Shown here one piece after another: positions 1 through 7,973 of a stretch of 64,000 nucleotides of DNA (position 1 is the first letter of the stretch; each line of letters starts with the position of its first letter). Source of the DNA: Streptomyces viridiviolaceus. Its GTDB lineage: Bacteria > Actinomycetota > Actinomycetes > Streptomycetales > Streptomycetaceae. The stretch is taken from positions 62,001 through 126,000 of the forward strand of contig NZ_BMWA01000004.1 in NCBI RefSeq assembly GCF_014650995.1. The letters run 5' to 3'. Under the pieces are notes generated by a model. It did not search any database. It was not told the DNA's origin and worked only from the letters and a program-made list of their open reading frames with translations. The translations under genes were made by a program, and so were the position numbers.

Positions 1-425
1 AGGAAGGCCAGGGCCGCCGCCGGGGCGACGCCGCGCCGCATCAGGCTCCCGGCCACCGGCACCGACGCGCACTCGCAGCCGGGCAGCACCACCCCGGCCG
101 CGCCCGCGACCGGCACGGCGAGGGCCTGGTTGCGGGGCAGCAGGCGGCGGAAGACCCGGTCGGGCACGAACGCCCCCATCGCCGCCGACACGACCGTGCC
201 GAGCAGCAGGAAGGGCACGCCCTGGACGACGACGGCGGTGAACACGGTCCACCAGGCCGCCACCGCCGGCGTGTAGAGGTCGAGCGCCAGGGTCGGGCCG
301 AGCACCGACGCCACCGTCACGACGGCGAGCAGCGCGGCACCGCCGAGCACGGCGTACACGAGCGCGCGCAGGGCGAGCCGCAGGCCGTCGGCAGTCCGCT
401 CGGCCGCAGTCCGTTGATCGTCCAC
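1..425 (-). CDS. Permease of the YraQ/ArsP (UPF0718) type, partial
   Basis: N-terminal part of an integral membrane permease; the C-terminus lies beyond the left edge. A GTG start at 425 (MDDQRTAAERTADGLRLALR) follows a GACGAGG ribosome site. Translation shows a hydrophobic helix at about residues 20-45, a second at about 55-80, and the motif PGCECASVPVAGSLMRRG followed by AAALAF at about 120-142. This CE-x-(S/T)-(V/I)-P-V-A signature is typical of the UPF0718/DUF318 permeases, a family that includes the organoarsenical exporter ArsP and proteins of unknown substrate. The substrate here cannot be told from the fragment. It is transcribed leftwards, away from the XRE regulator gene. Confidence 0.75.
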   Translation of the reverse strand, partial: MDDQRTAAERTADGLRLALRALVYAVLGGAALLAVVTVASVLGPTLALDLYTPAVAAWWTVFTAVVVQGVPFLLLGTVVSAAMGAFVPDRVFRRLLPRNQALAVPVAGAAGVVLPGCECASVPVAGSLMRRGVAPAAALAF

Positions 426-496
426 GCGCCTCGTCCCGCTCGTCCGGTGTGCCCGTGACAGGTAACCGGCGCCGCTTGTGGCCCGCCTGTGACTCC

Positions 497-1846
497 TCAC
501 AGGGGAGGCTGTGCGGGCGCGGGGCCGAGAGTCGTGGTGCCGGGGGCCGTACGGTGCCCCAGCCCCGTCCGGTACGCGTCCAGGGCCGCCTCCACCCGCC
601 CGGTGCGGCGCAGCAGGTCTCCCAGCAGCCGGCACAGGTCGGCCAGGTCGCCGGCGGCACCCGCCCGCTCCAGCAGGCTGAGCGCGCGGACGTAGTGCTC
701 CTCGGCGGACTCGGTGTCCCGGGCGTCCTCGGCGATGATGCCGAGCAGCCGGTGCGCGCCGGCGGCGTGCACCGCACCGCGCTCGGAGGACAGGTCGTCC
801 AGCACCTCGTGCAGCAGCGCGGCGGCCTCCTCCGACTTGCCGCGCCGGTGCAGTACGTCGGCCAGCTCGACGGCGACCTGGCTGCTGTAGAGGGCGGCGC
901 GGCTGGCGGACAGCATGCCGAGGGCCTCGCGCAACTCCTCCTCCGCCCGCGGCAGCTCACCGTTCTGGGCGCAGACGTACCCGCGCATCCAGTGGCAGTT
1001 GGCCAGTTCGGTGCGCAGCTGGAGCGTGCGGTACAGCTCGGCCGCCTTGGCGAGCGAGGCGTCGGCCTCGGCGAGGCGGCCCTCGGCGAGCAGGGTGCGG
1101 GCGACGGAGCGGTGCATGCGGGCCACCAGTGCCGGATCGCCCGCGCCGGGGGCCAGCGCGAGGGCCAGCTCGGCGGCCTGGGCGGCCCGCGCGTGCGCGC
1201 CCATGTCCATGTAGGGGCCGATGACGCTGGCGTAGAGCAGCAGCAGCGCGTCGGGGTCGTGCAGACCGCCGCGGTTGAGCTCGTCGAGGGTGGACTCCAG
1301 CAGGTAGACGGCGTAACGGAGTTCACCGGCGAGGTAGTGGGCGAGGGCGCGCCCGCGCAGCGCCGGGACGCGGGCCGGCAGCGGCGCGTCGGCCAGGCAC
1401 TCCTCGGCCCGCTCGAAGTACCGCCGCCCCGCCACCAGCTCGCCGGTCTCCACGGCGCACTCCCCGAGCCCGAGCAGGGCGGCGGCCCGTTCCTCGGTGA
1501 GGCCGTGCGTCTCCGCCTCGGCGAGCAGCGCGCCGTACTGCTCCGCCGCCTGTTCGGCGCCCCCGGTGGCGAGTGTGCGCTGCGCCTCGGTGAGCCTGAG
1601 GCGCAGATCGGTGGCGAGCCGTGCGGGACGCCCGGTGGCCAGCTCCTCGTAGCCGACGCCGAGCCGCTCGGCGAGATGCCGCAGCGCCTCGTCGGAGGGA
1701 CGGACGCGACCGGCCTCCAGCGTGGAGATGTAGGCGGGCGTGTACGCGGGCTCCGCCAGCTGCCGCTGCGTCATCCCGCGTTCGACGCGCAGGCGCTGCA
1801 CCCGGCGTCCGATGGTTCCACGGTCTTCACGGTCCCCCACTGCCAA
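497..1846 (-). CDS. XRE-family transcriptional regulator with TPR repeats
   Basis: 449-residue cytoplasmic regulator. Residues about 10-68 form an XRE/Cro helix-turn-helix (RRVQRLRVERGMTQRQLAEP...YISTLEAGRVRPS). The remaining ~380 residues are alanine/leucine-rich helical repeats of TPR type (for example ALLGLGECAVETGELVAGRR). This layout is common in Streptomyces, where the TPR part is thought to sense a peptide or partner protein. It is divergent from the small secreted-protein gene at 1936, with an AT-rich palindromic stretch between them that could be its own operator, so the pair could form a regulator/peptide module; this is inference. No known ortholog name is recognised. Confidence 0.85.
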   Translation of the reverse strand: MAVGDREDRGTIGRRVQRLRVERGMTQRQLAEPAYTPAYISTLEAGRVRPSDEALRHLAERLGVGYEELATGRPARLATDLRLRLTEAQRTLATGGAEQAAEQYGALLAEAETHGLTEERAAALLGLGECAVETGELVAGRRYFERAEECLADAPLPARVPALRGRALAHYLAGELRYAVYLLESTLDELNRGGLHDPDALLLLYASVIGPYMDMGAHARAAQAAELALALAPGAGDPALVARMHRSVARTLLAEGRLAEADASLAKAAELYRTLQLRTELANCHWMRGYVCAQNGELPRAEEELREALGMLSASRAALYSSQVAVELADVLHRRGKSEEAAALLHEVLDDLSSERGAVHAAGAHRLLGIIAEDARDTESAEEHYVRALSLLERAGAAGDLADLCRLLGDLLRRTGRVEAALDAYRTGLGHRTAPGTTTLGPAPAQPPL

Positions 1847-1888
1847 CTCCCCCAGCGCCTCTTGCCGTTCGGCTTCGACGCCCCTAGG

Positions 1889-1914
1889 TTAAACCGCGGA
1901 TTAAGCGCGCTTAA
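1889..1914. promoter_or_regulatory. Candidate operator/divergent promoter with phased TTAA motifs
   Basis: In an otherwise GC-saturated region, three TTAA cores occur 10-11 bp apart (1890, 1901, 1911). The last two form the perfect 14-bp palindrome TTAAGCGCGCTTAA at 1901-1914. The site sits between the XRE-TPR regulator (starts at 1846, leftwards) and the small secreted ORF (starts at 1936, rightwards). One-turn phasing suggests a repressor binding one DNA face. Function is inferred from sequence only. Confidence 0.5.
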
Positions 1915-1935
1915 CACGATGTTGCAGAGGACGCC

Positions 1936-2205
1936 GTGCCCGATCGCATCCGCTCCGCCGAGCGGTACACCCGAGGCCTCGCCGCCGGCGTCGCGGCCGT
2001 GGCCGCCCTGGTGCTGGCCGCCAACATGGGCCCGGCACGGGCGGCGGAGGAACGGCCGGCCGGCGGGGGCGGACAGCAGCAGGTCGTCGGTGGTCCGCGC
2101 GACCGCTGCGCACCGGACGCGTCGGCCCCGTCGGCTCCCACCGCCCCCGCGGTCCGGTCGGTGTCCTTCGTCCCGGCGGCCGGCGCCGGGTCCTCGCGGC
2201 CGTAG
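1936..2205 (+). CDS. Small putative secreted protein
   Basis: 89-residue protein from a GTG start preceded by AGAGGAC at 1927-1932. Residues about 1-38 look like a Sec signal peptide: a basic region (RIRSAERYTR), a hydrophobic core (GLAAGVAAVAALVLAANM) and a likely AxA cleavage site at ARA. The mature part (~50 residues) is Gly/Gln/Pro/Ala-rich, contains one Cys and has no recognised domain. It is divergent from the XRE-TPR regulator. The downstream gene is convergent and ends only 3 bp away. Its reality rests on the signal peptide and ribosome site; no homolog is recognised. Confidence 0.5.
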   Translation: MPDRIRSAERYTRGLAAGVAAVAALVLAANMGPARAAEERPAGGGGQQQVVGGPRDRCAPDASAPSAPTAPAVRSVSFVPAAGAGSSRP

Positions 2206-2208
2206 TGC

Positions 2209-3576
2209 TCAGTCCGGCAGCGCCCTGCGCAACGCCTCGTCCAGTTCCTCGGCGAGCTCCGCATCGCCCGGCGGATGCTCGGTGAACAGGGCGCCCAACT
2301 GCGCGGTGAAGGTCTGGGTGAACGCGCCGTACAGCGGCGTGCGCGGGCGGGGCACGGCCTGCCGGAGCGCGGGGAGCAGGGTGCCGCGTGCGTAGGCCGG
2401 GCGCCCGGCGGGGTCCCGGGGCACGGTGTCCGGGCTCTCCCCCGTCGGAGTCGCCGAGGGGGTCGCCGCACCCACCGTGCACCGCACGCCGTCCTGCGTG
2501 TACGCCGACGAGCGCGTCGCCGCGAACCCCGCGTCCAGCAGGCAGCGCTCGCTCTCCTTGCCGGTCAGGTACTCGATCAGCTTCGTCGCCATGTCCGCCC
2601 GCCGGGAGCCGGCCGTCACGGCGAGGTTCTGGCCGCCGAGCACCGCCCGGCCGGGCAGCGCGGTCACGCCGAGCCGGTCACCCGTGAAGGACTGGTGCAG
2701 GGTGCGGTAGGCGTACGGCCAGTGCCGCAGGAACGTGGTGCGGCCCGCGGCGAAGTCGCTGAGGGAGGACGCCTCGTCGGAGCGCACCGCGTCCGGGAGG
2801 ACGTAGGGCTGACCGGTGCGGCGGCGCAGCTCGTCGATGCCCTTCGCCAGCTCGTCCACGGTGGCGTCGTAGTGCCCTTCCCCGTCGGTGAGCGCGAAGT
2901 CCTCGGCCGTCGACGCGAACGCCTCCACGGCGTTGACGGTGCGGCCCTCGTACGCGGCCAGCTGGGTCGTCCAGCCCTTTTCGTACCCGGCGGGCTTGTG
3001 GTCGTTGAGGGTGTTGATCAGCTCTTCGAGCTGCTGCCAGTCCATGCCGCCGTCCAGGTCGGTGCGGTGGACGCCCGCCTGCCGCAGATGGTCGCGCCGG
3101 TAGTAGAGCAGCCCGACGTCGCTGTTGAAGGGCACGGCGTACACGTCGCCGTCCCACCGGGCCGTGCTCGCCACGGACTCGATGACGTCCTCGTCGACCA
3201 GCTCCTCGGGCAGCGGGCGGACCAGCCGCGCGGCGGCGAACTCCGGTACCCACGTGACGTCGAGGTTGACCACGTCGTAGGCGGCGCTGCCCGATTGCAG
3301 GGCGCCGAGCAGCTGGCTGCGCTGCTCGTCGGCGCTGCCGGGGAGTTCCACCAGCCGGGCCCGGTATCCGGCCTTCTCGTACTTGTCGTTCCATGCCTCG
3401 ATGAGCCGCTCGCGGATGCCGTTCCTGCCGGTGACGTCGCGGCCGCTGGCGATCACGATGTCGCCGGGCACGTCGGTGGACGGGGCCGCGGAAGGCCCGT
3501 CCCCGCCGCCGGTGCAGGCGGCCGGCAGCAGCAGGAACAGCGACGCCAGCAGGGCCGCGAGCCGTCGGCTGCGCAT
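2209..3576 (-). CDS. Extracellular solute-binding lipoprotein (SBP family 1-like)
   Basis: 455-residue predicted lipoprotein. The signal peptide ends in a lipobox (LLLPAAC, lipidated Cys21). The mature part has features of ABC solute-binding proteins: DIVIASGRDVTGRNGIRERLIEAWNDKY near the N-terminus, YDVVNLDVTWVPEFAAARLV, and YAVPFNSDVGLLYYRRD around residues 140-160. Its ATG overlaps the stop of the upstream caspase-SBP-VWA gene (TGATG at 3578-3574), so the two are translationally coupled. No ABC permease or ATPase gene is nearby. It may therefore act as a ligand-presenting sensor for the membrane caspase protein rather than in import; that role is inference. Confidence 0.8.
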   Translation of the reverse strand: MRSRRLAALLASLFLLLPAACTGGGDGPSAAPSTDVPGDIVIASGRDVTGRNGIRERLIEAWNDKYEKAGYRARLVELPGSADEQRSQLLGALQSGSAAYDVVNLDVTWVPEFAAARLVRPLPEELVDEDVIESVASTARWDGDVYAVPFNSDVGLLYYRRDHLRQAGVHRTDLDGGMDWQQLEELINTLNDHKPAGYEKGWTTQLAAYEGRTVNAVEAFASTAEDFALTDGEGHYDATVDELAKGIDELRRRTGQPYVLPDAVRSDEASSLSDFAAGRTTFLRHWPYAYRTLHQSFTGDRLGVTALPGRAVLGGQNLAVTAGSRRADMATKLIEYLTGKESERCLLDAGFAATRSSAYTQDGVRCTVGAATPSATPTGESPDTVPRDPAGRPAYARGTLLPALRQAVPRPRTPLYGAFTQTFTAQLGALFTEHPPGDAELAEELDEALRRALPD

Positions 3577-6152
3577 CAGTCCTCCCCCGTTCCGGTGCGC
3601 GCGACCTCGTCGTGCAGGGCGGCACCGAGGTCGTCGTCGGCGTCCAGGCACCGGCCGCCGCTGGCCCCGGAGATCCGGGCGTCCGGCTTCCCCGGGTCGC
3701 AGCCGCCGCTCTTGAGGGACACCATCGTGACCGGCACCTCGGCGGCACGGGCCTGGCCGACGACGAGGTCGAGGCGGTCGCCGGTGAGCCGGGCCGCGTC
3801 CTCGTCGTCGGTGACGTAGACGACCAGGTCGGGCCGCTCCTCCTCGGCGCCGCGCCGCTCCATGACGTCCAGAGCGGCGCGCAGCGCCCCGTACGGATCG
3901 GCCTCGGCGTCCTCGACCTCGGCCCGGCCGTCGATGGCGCGCTCGGCGTCCCTGCGGGTGTGGTGGCCGAAGGGGAGCACGGTGTCGTACGTGTCCTCGC
4001 CCGTGCCCGACACCGCCCACACGCCGTACTGGTCCTGGTCGCCGAGCCCGCCGAGTGACTGCTTCAGCAGGCCCGGGCCGCCGCTCGGCCCGTCCCACTG
4101 GCCGGCCATCGAGCCGGAGCTGTCGAGCAGGAAGAGCACCCGGCCGGGCCCGTTGGCACCCCGGTAGCCCGCCAGTGCCGCCTCCATCGCGTCCCGGCCG
4201 GCGGGTTCGGTGAGCGGGGACGGATCGCGCAGCACCCCCTCGGCGACGTCCTCCGTGTCCAGCAGCGGCCGTTCGCCCGAGGCCGAGCGGAAGCCGTCCC
4301 GGGCGAGCACCTCCTGCCCCCGCTCCCCCGTCAGCCAGCTGCGGAACCGCCCGGCCGCCTCGTCCCGGTCGGCCTCGTCCCGTTCGGCGCCCTGCCAGCG
4401 GACACGGACGAAGACGGGTTCCAGACCGGGGACGTCGACGGGGTACTGGGCGATGCGCGGGGTGCGCCGCGCGCTGTCGCAGCCGATGCCGCTCTTCATC
4501 AGGAACTCGGGGACCAGGGCCGCGGTGCGGTCGTCCACGGCGTCGTCGTCGGGCAACGTGCACAGCAGGTCGGCGGCGGTGGGGGAGGGCGGGCCCGGCT
4601 GGACGACGCGGCGTTCGGCGCGGCCCGGGTCCCGGGGGTCGGTGCGGTACAGGCCGATGGTGGCGAGCAGCCCGGTGTCGGTGAACTCCGGGTCGGGGCG
4701 CCGCACCTCGGCCTGCTCGTCGCGCTCGCGCAGGGCGTCGATCATCGCGTTGAGCGTGGGGCCGCGGCGTTCGTCGAGCGACTCGGCGGCGAGGTTCTGC
4801 GGGACCGCCAGCACCATCGGGGAGTAGGCGAGCGGGTCGTCGTCCGCCTGGAGGGCGGCCACCGCGTCCGTGTCCTGTCCCTGGACGACCCGGGCCACGT
4901 CGGCGCGGGAGGCGGGGATCCACACGTCCGGCTGCGGACCGACGTCACGCTGCGGGTTGACGTCGTCGTCGTGCGGCTCCTGCCAGGCGCCGGTCTGCCC
5001 GCGCAGGGTCGTGACCGCGTCGGCGGCACCCGCGCTGTAGACGGTGATGCCGCTGCGGCGGCAGCCGGCGCCGGAGGTGTTCCCGTCCGAGGTGAGGTAG
5101 GCGTCGGCGGCGGCCCGGACGGTCGGCTCCAGGTCGGGGTCGGTCAGGACGCGCAGTTCCAGGGGCGGGGCGCAGGACGCGTCGTCGCCGGCTGACACGA
5201 CGATGCCGTACCCCACGCCCACGGCGGCGACGGCCAGTGCGCTCAGCAGGGCGGCGCGGAGCGTGGGCGGGCGGGGCGGACCGCTCGGCAGGACGCGGCG
5301 GAGGAGGGCGGCACCCGCCGCGGCCCACGCGCGGAGCCGGGCGGCGGTGCCGGACCAGGGAGGCGGGGGCGGCGGGGGCGGGGGCGGTGCTGGTGTCCGT
5401 CCCGGCGGCCGCGCCGCCCGTGCCGACACCAGCACGTCCTCGTCGGGGACGCTCCGGCTCTGCGGCTCCCAGTCGTCGCCCCGCACGGTCTTGCGCCCCG
5501 CCTCGGCCATCCGTCTGCGCAGCCCGTCGGCGAGATGGCTGAAGCGCACCTCTCCGTCCACGTCGAGGAGCCGGCACAGCTCCTCGGTGAACGGGGTCGG
5601 CGTCCGCGGGTCGCCCGCGTCGATACGGTGGTTGGCCTGCACACTCATCAGCAGCAGCACGCGCCGCTTGTCGGGGAAGGTCTCCCAGATCCAGGCCGCG
5701 TTGCCCGCGAAGCAGCAGTCGAGGACGACCACGACCCTCCGGGCCCGGCTGGTGGCGAGCACCGTCAGAACGGTGGTGAACATCTCGGCGCCGGGGAACA
5801 CCGCGTGCCCGCCCGCGACGACACTCGCGTTGCGCATCTGCAGGAACAGCTCGTCGCCCGCACTGGGGATGGCGCCGTGCCCGGCGAAATAGAGCAGCAG
5901 CAGGCCCTCGGCCTCGTCGGCGGCGGTGCGCAGCGCCCGGCTGAACTCGTCCAGGGACGGCGACCGCGCGACGGTGATCTCCCGCTCGCCGAACACCCCG
6001 CCCCGCTGCAACACCTCCTGCAGCCGGTTCAGGTCGTGCTTCACCGCGGGGAGGTCGCCGGGCACACCGTGCGGCGGCTCCGTGAGGTCGTACTCGGACA
6101 CCCCGACCAGCAGCGCCCGGTTCACCAGCCCACGCGGGTCGACGTCTGCCAC
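3576..6152 (-). CDS. Transmembrane caspase-like protease with extracellular solute-binding and VWA domains
   Basis: 858-residue multidomain protein. Residues ~10-240 are a caspase (peptidase C14) domain: RALLVGVSEY strand, catalytic His92 in YFAGHG, and Cys147 in LDCCFAG (the DxC pattern of bacterial metacaspase-like enzymes). A run of ten prolines (~257-266) leads to one transmembrane helix at ~298-320. Arg-rich sequence before the helix predicts the caspase side is cytoplasmic. Outside follow a type-2 periplasmic-binding-like domain (~331-600; LELRVLTDPD, PDVWIPASRADVA) and a VWA domain (~663-858) with an intact MIDAS DSSGS at 677-681. GTG start lies 4 bp after the EACC1-like stop. The architecture suggests ligand binding outside controlling proteolysis inside. 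Domain calls are from motifs; the mechanism is inferred. Confidence 0.85.
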   Translation of the reverse strand: MADVDPRGLVNRALLVGVSEYDLTEPPHGVPGDLPAVKHDLNRLQEVLQRGGVFGEREITVARSPSLDEFSRALRTAADEAEGLLLLYFAGHGAIPSAGDELFLQMRNASVVAGGHAVFPGAEMFTTVLTVLATSRARRVVVVLDCCFAGNAAWIWETFPDKRRVLLLMSVQANHRIDAGDPRTPTPFTEELCRLLDVDGEVRFSHLADGLRRRMAEAGRKTVRGDDWEPQSRSVPDEDVLVSARAARPPGRTPAPPPPPPPPPPWSGTAARLRAWAAAGAALLRRVLPSGPPRPPTLRAALLSALAVAAVGVGYGIVVSAGDDASCAPPLELRVLTDPDLEPTVRAAADAYLTSDGNTSGAGCRRSGITVYSAGAADAVTTLRGQTGAWQEPHDDDVNPQRDVGPQPDVWIPASRADVARVVQGQDTDAVAALQADDDPLAYSPMVLAVPQNLAAESLDERRGPTLNAMIDALRERDEQAEVRRPDPEFTDTGLLATIGLYRTDPRDPGRAERRVVQPGPPSPTAADLLCTLPDDDAVDDRTAALVPEFLMKSGIGCDSARRTPRIAQYPVDVPGLEPVFVRVRWQGAERDEADRDEAAGRFRSWLTGERGQEVLARDGFRSASGERPLLDTEDVAEGVLRDPSPLTEPAGRDAMEAALAGYRGANGPGRVLFLLDSSGSMAGQWDGPSGGPGLLKQSLGGLGDQDQYGVWAVSGTGEDTYDTVLPFGHHTRRDAERAIDGRAEVEDAEADPYGALRAALDVMERRGAEEERPDLVVYVTDDEDAARLTGDRLDLVVGQARAAEVPVTMVSLKSGGCDPGKPDARISGASGGRCLDADDDLGAALHDEVARTGTGED

Positions 6153-6156
6153 CGGG

Positions 6157-6519
6157 TCACCTGTCGTCGGTGTTCACCGGCTCGACACGGGCCCCGGGCG
6201 ACTCCCCGTTCTCCACCTCGCGGCGGTTGTCCCGCCATGCCGTCACGGCCCGCTTGACCCGGTCCAGGACCTCCTGGAAGACCGTGCTCGCGGCCGCCCC
6301 GGTCAGCACCATGACGATGTCCATGCCGGCGCCCATCGGGCTCCCGGTCTCGTCGGTCCGGCGCTGCTCGTGGATCCGCAGCTCGCCCGCGCGGACGAGC
6401 TCGTCGAGCGGCTTCTCCCGCTCCAGCCATTTGCGCAGGGCGCCGATGTCGCTCTCGGTCGCGGTGTCGTCCAGACGCACCCGTATGCCGCGGTTCGCCA
6501 CACTGTCCCCCTCAGCCAT
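6157..6519 (-). CDS. Small EACC1-like protein (effector-associated constant component)
   Basis: 120-residue protein with no signal peptide. It has an N-terminal acidic/charged half (IRVRLDDTATESDIGALRKWLEREK), a central basic strand pair, then MGAGMDIVMVLTGAAASTVFQEVLDRVKRAV, a Gly/Ala-rich helix followed by an amphipathic helix. That pattern, the size and the position directly before a caspase gene resemble the family named effector-associated constant component 1, a small partner encoded beside caspase or trypsin effectors in multicellular bacteria. The assignment is from memory of the family pattern. A GTG at 6501 preceded by GAGGGGGACA is an equally good start (114 residues). Middle member of the caspase operon. 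Confidence 0.6.
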   Translation of the reverse strand: MAEGDSVANRGIRVRLDDTATESDIGALRKWLEREKPLDELVRAGELRIHEQRRTDETGSPMGAGMDIVMVLTGAAASTVFQEVLDRVKRAVTAWRDNRREVENGESPGARVEPVNTDDR

Positions 6520-6634
6520 AACTCACCATCATGACACCGCCGTTGCGCACAAGGGAGGGTCCGTACGCCTCGTGCACGGTGCGCGCGCGGGCGCGCCGTC
6601 GGGCTCGATGGGGATCGGTACGGGGAGGGCGGCG

Positions 6635-7702
6635 TCAGCCCTGTGTCTGAAGCCGGTTCAGTTCGCGCTGCACGTGGTCCAGCGCGCCCTCGCGTCTGCC
6701 CGGGACCCGGCCGCGCAGCTCGGCGAGTGCCGCACCCAGCTCACGGGCCGCTGCCGCGTCGCCGATCCGCCCCCACTGGTGGTGGGCCCGGTCGACGGCC
6801 GCCTCGACGGCGGGCGCGTCCGGTGCCTGTCCGGCGTTCAGCCGGGCGGTGGCCACCGCCAGCCAGGCGCGGCAGCTGCGCACCGGGTCTCCCGCGAACA
6901 TCGCCAGGTCCGCCCGGACCTCCGTCCAGTGCAGAGCGTCCTCGGACGCCGGACCGTGCGCCTGCGCGGCGGCCCGCTCGTGGTGTGCGGCGAGCGCCTC
7001 GGCGTCGGCGTGCCGCCCGGACCGGACGGCGTCGGCGATGACGGCGTGCGGATCGTCCGGCAGGGGCCCGGGCGCGGTCAGCACCAGGTCGGCCCCGGTG
7101 GCCCCGCCCTCCGCCGCGACGCGGGCCAGAGCCTGCTGGTGCAGCTGCTCCGGCGGCGGCCGGTGCCCGCTGCGCAGGATCGTCGCGATGTTGCGCATGT
7201 ACGCCGGTCCCGCCACGGTCCGCCGGGACGGCGGCGGCGCGATGCGACCGTAAACGGCGTTGTTGCGCCCCGAGTCGAGCGGGTGCGCGCGCAGCCACTC
7301 CCAGGTCTCCCGGTCCGCGTGCAGGTCCAGCAGCAGCGTCGTCGCCCCGGTCGGACGCAGCCGCAGTTCCTCGCGGATCCAGTGCCAGGGCAGGGCCGTG
7401 TAGCGGACCGTCGCCGGGGTCGTGCGGGCCAGCGCCAGGTGGGGCAGGCGCTGGCGGCGGTCCAGTTGGAGCTGTCCGGTGACGTACACCGTGAGCGGGC
7501 CGGGGGCCGTCGCCGCGGCGCGCAGCCGGGTGAGGACCGCCTGCGGCTCCAGCGGGTCGGCCAGTTCGACGACGTTCGCGGTGTCCGTGCCGGACAGCAC
7601 GGCGGGCGGCACGGCCGCGAGGACGGGAAGCACCGACGCCGCGTCCACCAGGCACCCCTTGCCCACGGGCGATGCCGCGAGCAGCAGCACGGTTCCGGGC
7701 AT
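6635..7702 (-). CDS. Degenerate caspase-like protein with C-terminal helical repeats
   Basis: 355-residue cytoplasmic protein with a strong GGGAGGGGAC ribosome site before the ATG. The N-terminal ~175 residues resemble a caspase fold whose active site is lost. PLTVYVTGQLQ (70-79) lies where YFAGHG is in the neighbouring caspase, and TTLLLDLHADRETWEWL (121-137) lies where VVLDCCFAGNAAWIWE is, so the catalytic His and Cys are replaced by Gln and His. Residues ~182-355 are alanine-rich TPR-like helices (DALHWTEVRADLAMFAGDP). First gene of the operon with EACC1-like, caspase-SBP-VWA and SBP lipoprotein genes, 115 bp upstream of the second. A regulatory pseudo-caspase is the favoured reading. Homology to caspases is by eye and needs structural confirmation. 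Confidence 0.6.
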   Translation of the reverse strand: MPGTVLLLAASPVGKGCLVDAASVLPVLAAVPPAVLSGTDTANVVELADPLEPQAVLTRLRAAATAPGPLTVYVTGQLQLDRRQRLPHLALARTTPATVRYTALPWHWIREELRLRPTGATTLLLDLHADRETWEWLRAHPLDSGRNNAVYGRIAPPPSRRTVAGPAYMRNIATILRSGHRPPPEQLHQQALARVAAEGGATGADLVLTAPGPLPDDPHAVIADAVRSGRHADAEALAAHHERAAAQAHGPASEDALHWTEVRADLAMFAGDPVRSCRAWLAVATARLNAGQAPDAPAVEAAVDRAHHQWGRIGDAAAARELGAALAELRGRVPGRREGALDHVQRELNRLQTQG

Positions 7703-7973
7703 GTCCCCTCCCCCTGTCGATCACGTACGGCAGCACCGTAACCGCTGCGGCTGCAAAGAGGGGCCCCCGGCTGATACTCGCCGCCCCACCGGGCACCCGA
7801 GCGACCACACCGACACCCCCGGCCACCCGGCCGTACGCTCCGCCCCGCCGCCCGGCCGAACACGCCAGGCACCCAGACACCCCACCGAGCGCGAGGTCGA
7901 GGTGGACCCCCGACCAGACCCTCGGACGCCCGACCGATCCCACCAGGCGCCCAGGCAACCGATACCCCGCCGA

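Noticed and set aside
449..2395. Long plus-strand open frame opposite the XRE-TPR regulator
   Set aside because: It is a GC-composition shadow: Arg/Gly/Pro-rich with no domain. The opposite strand has a coherent HTH-TPR protein.
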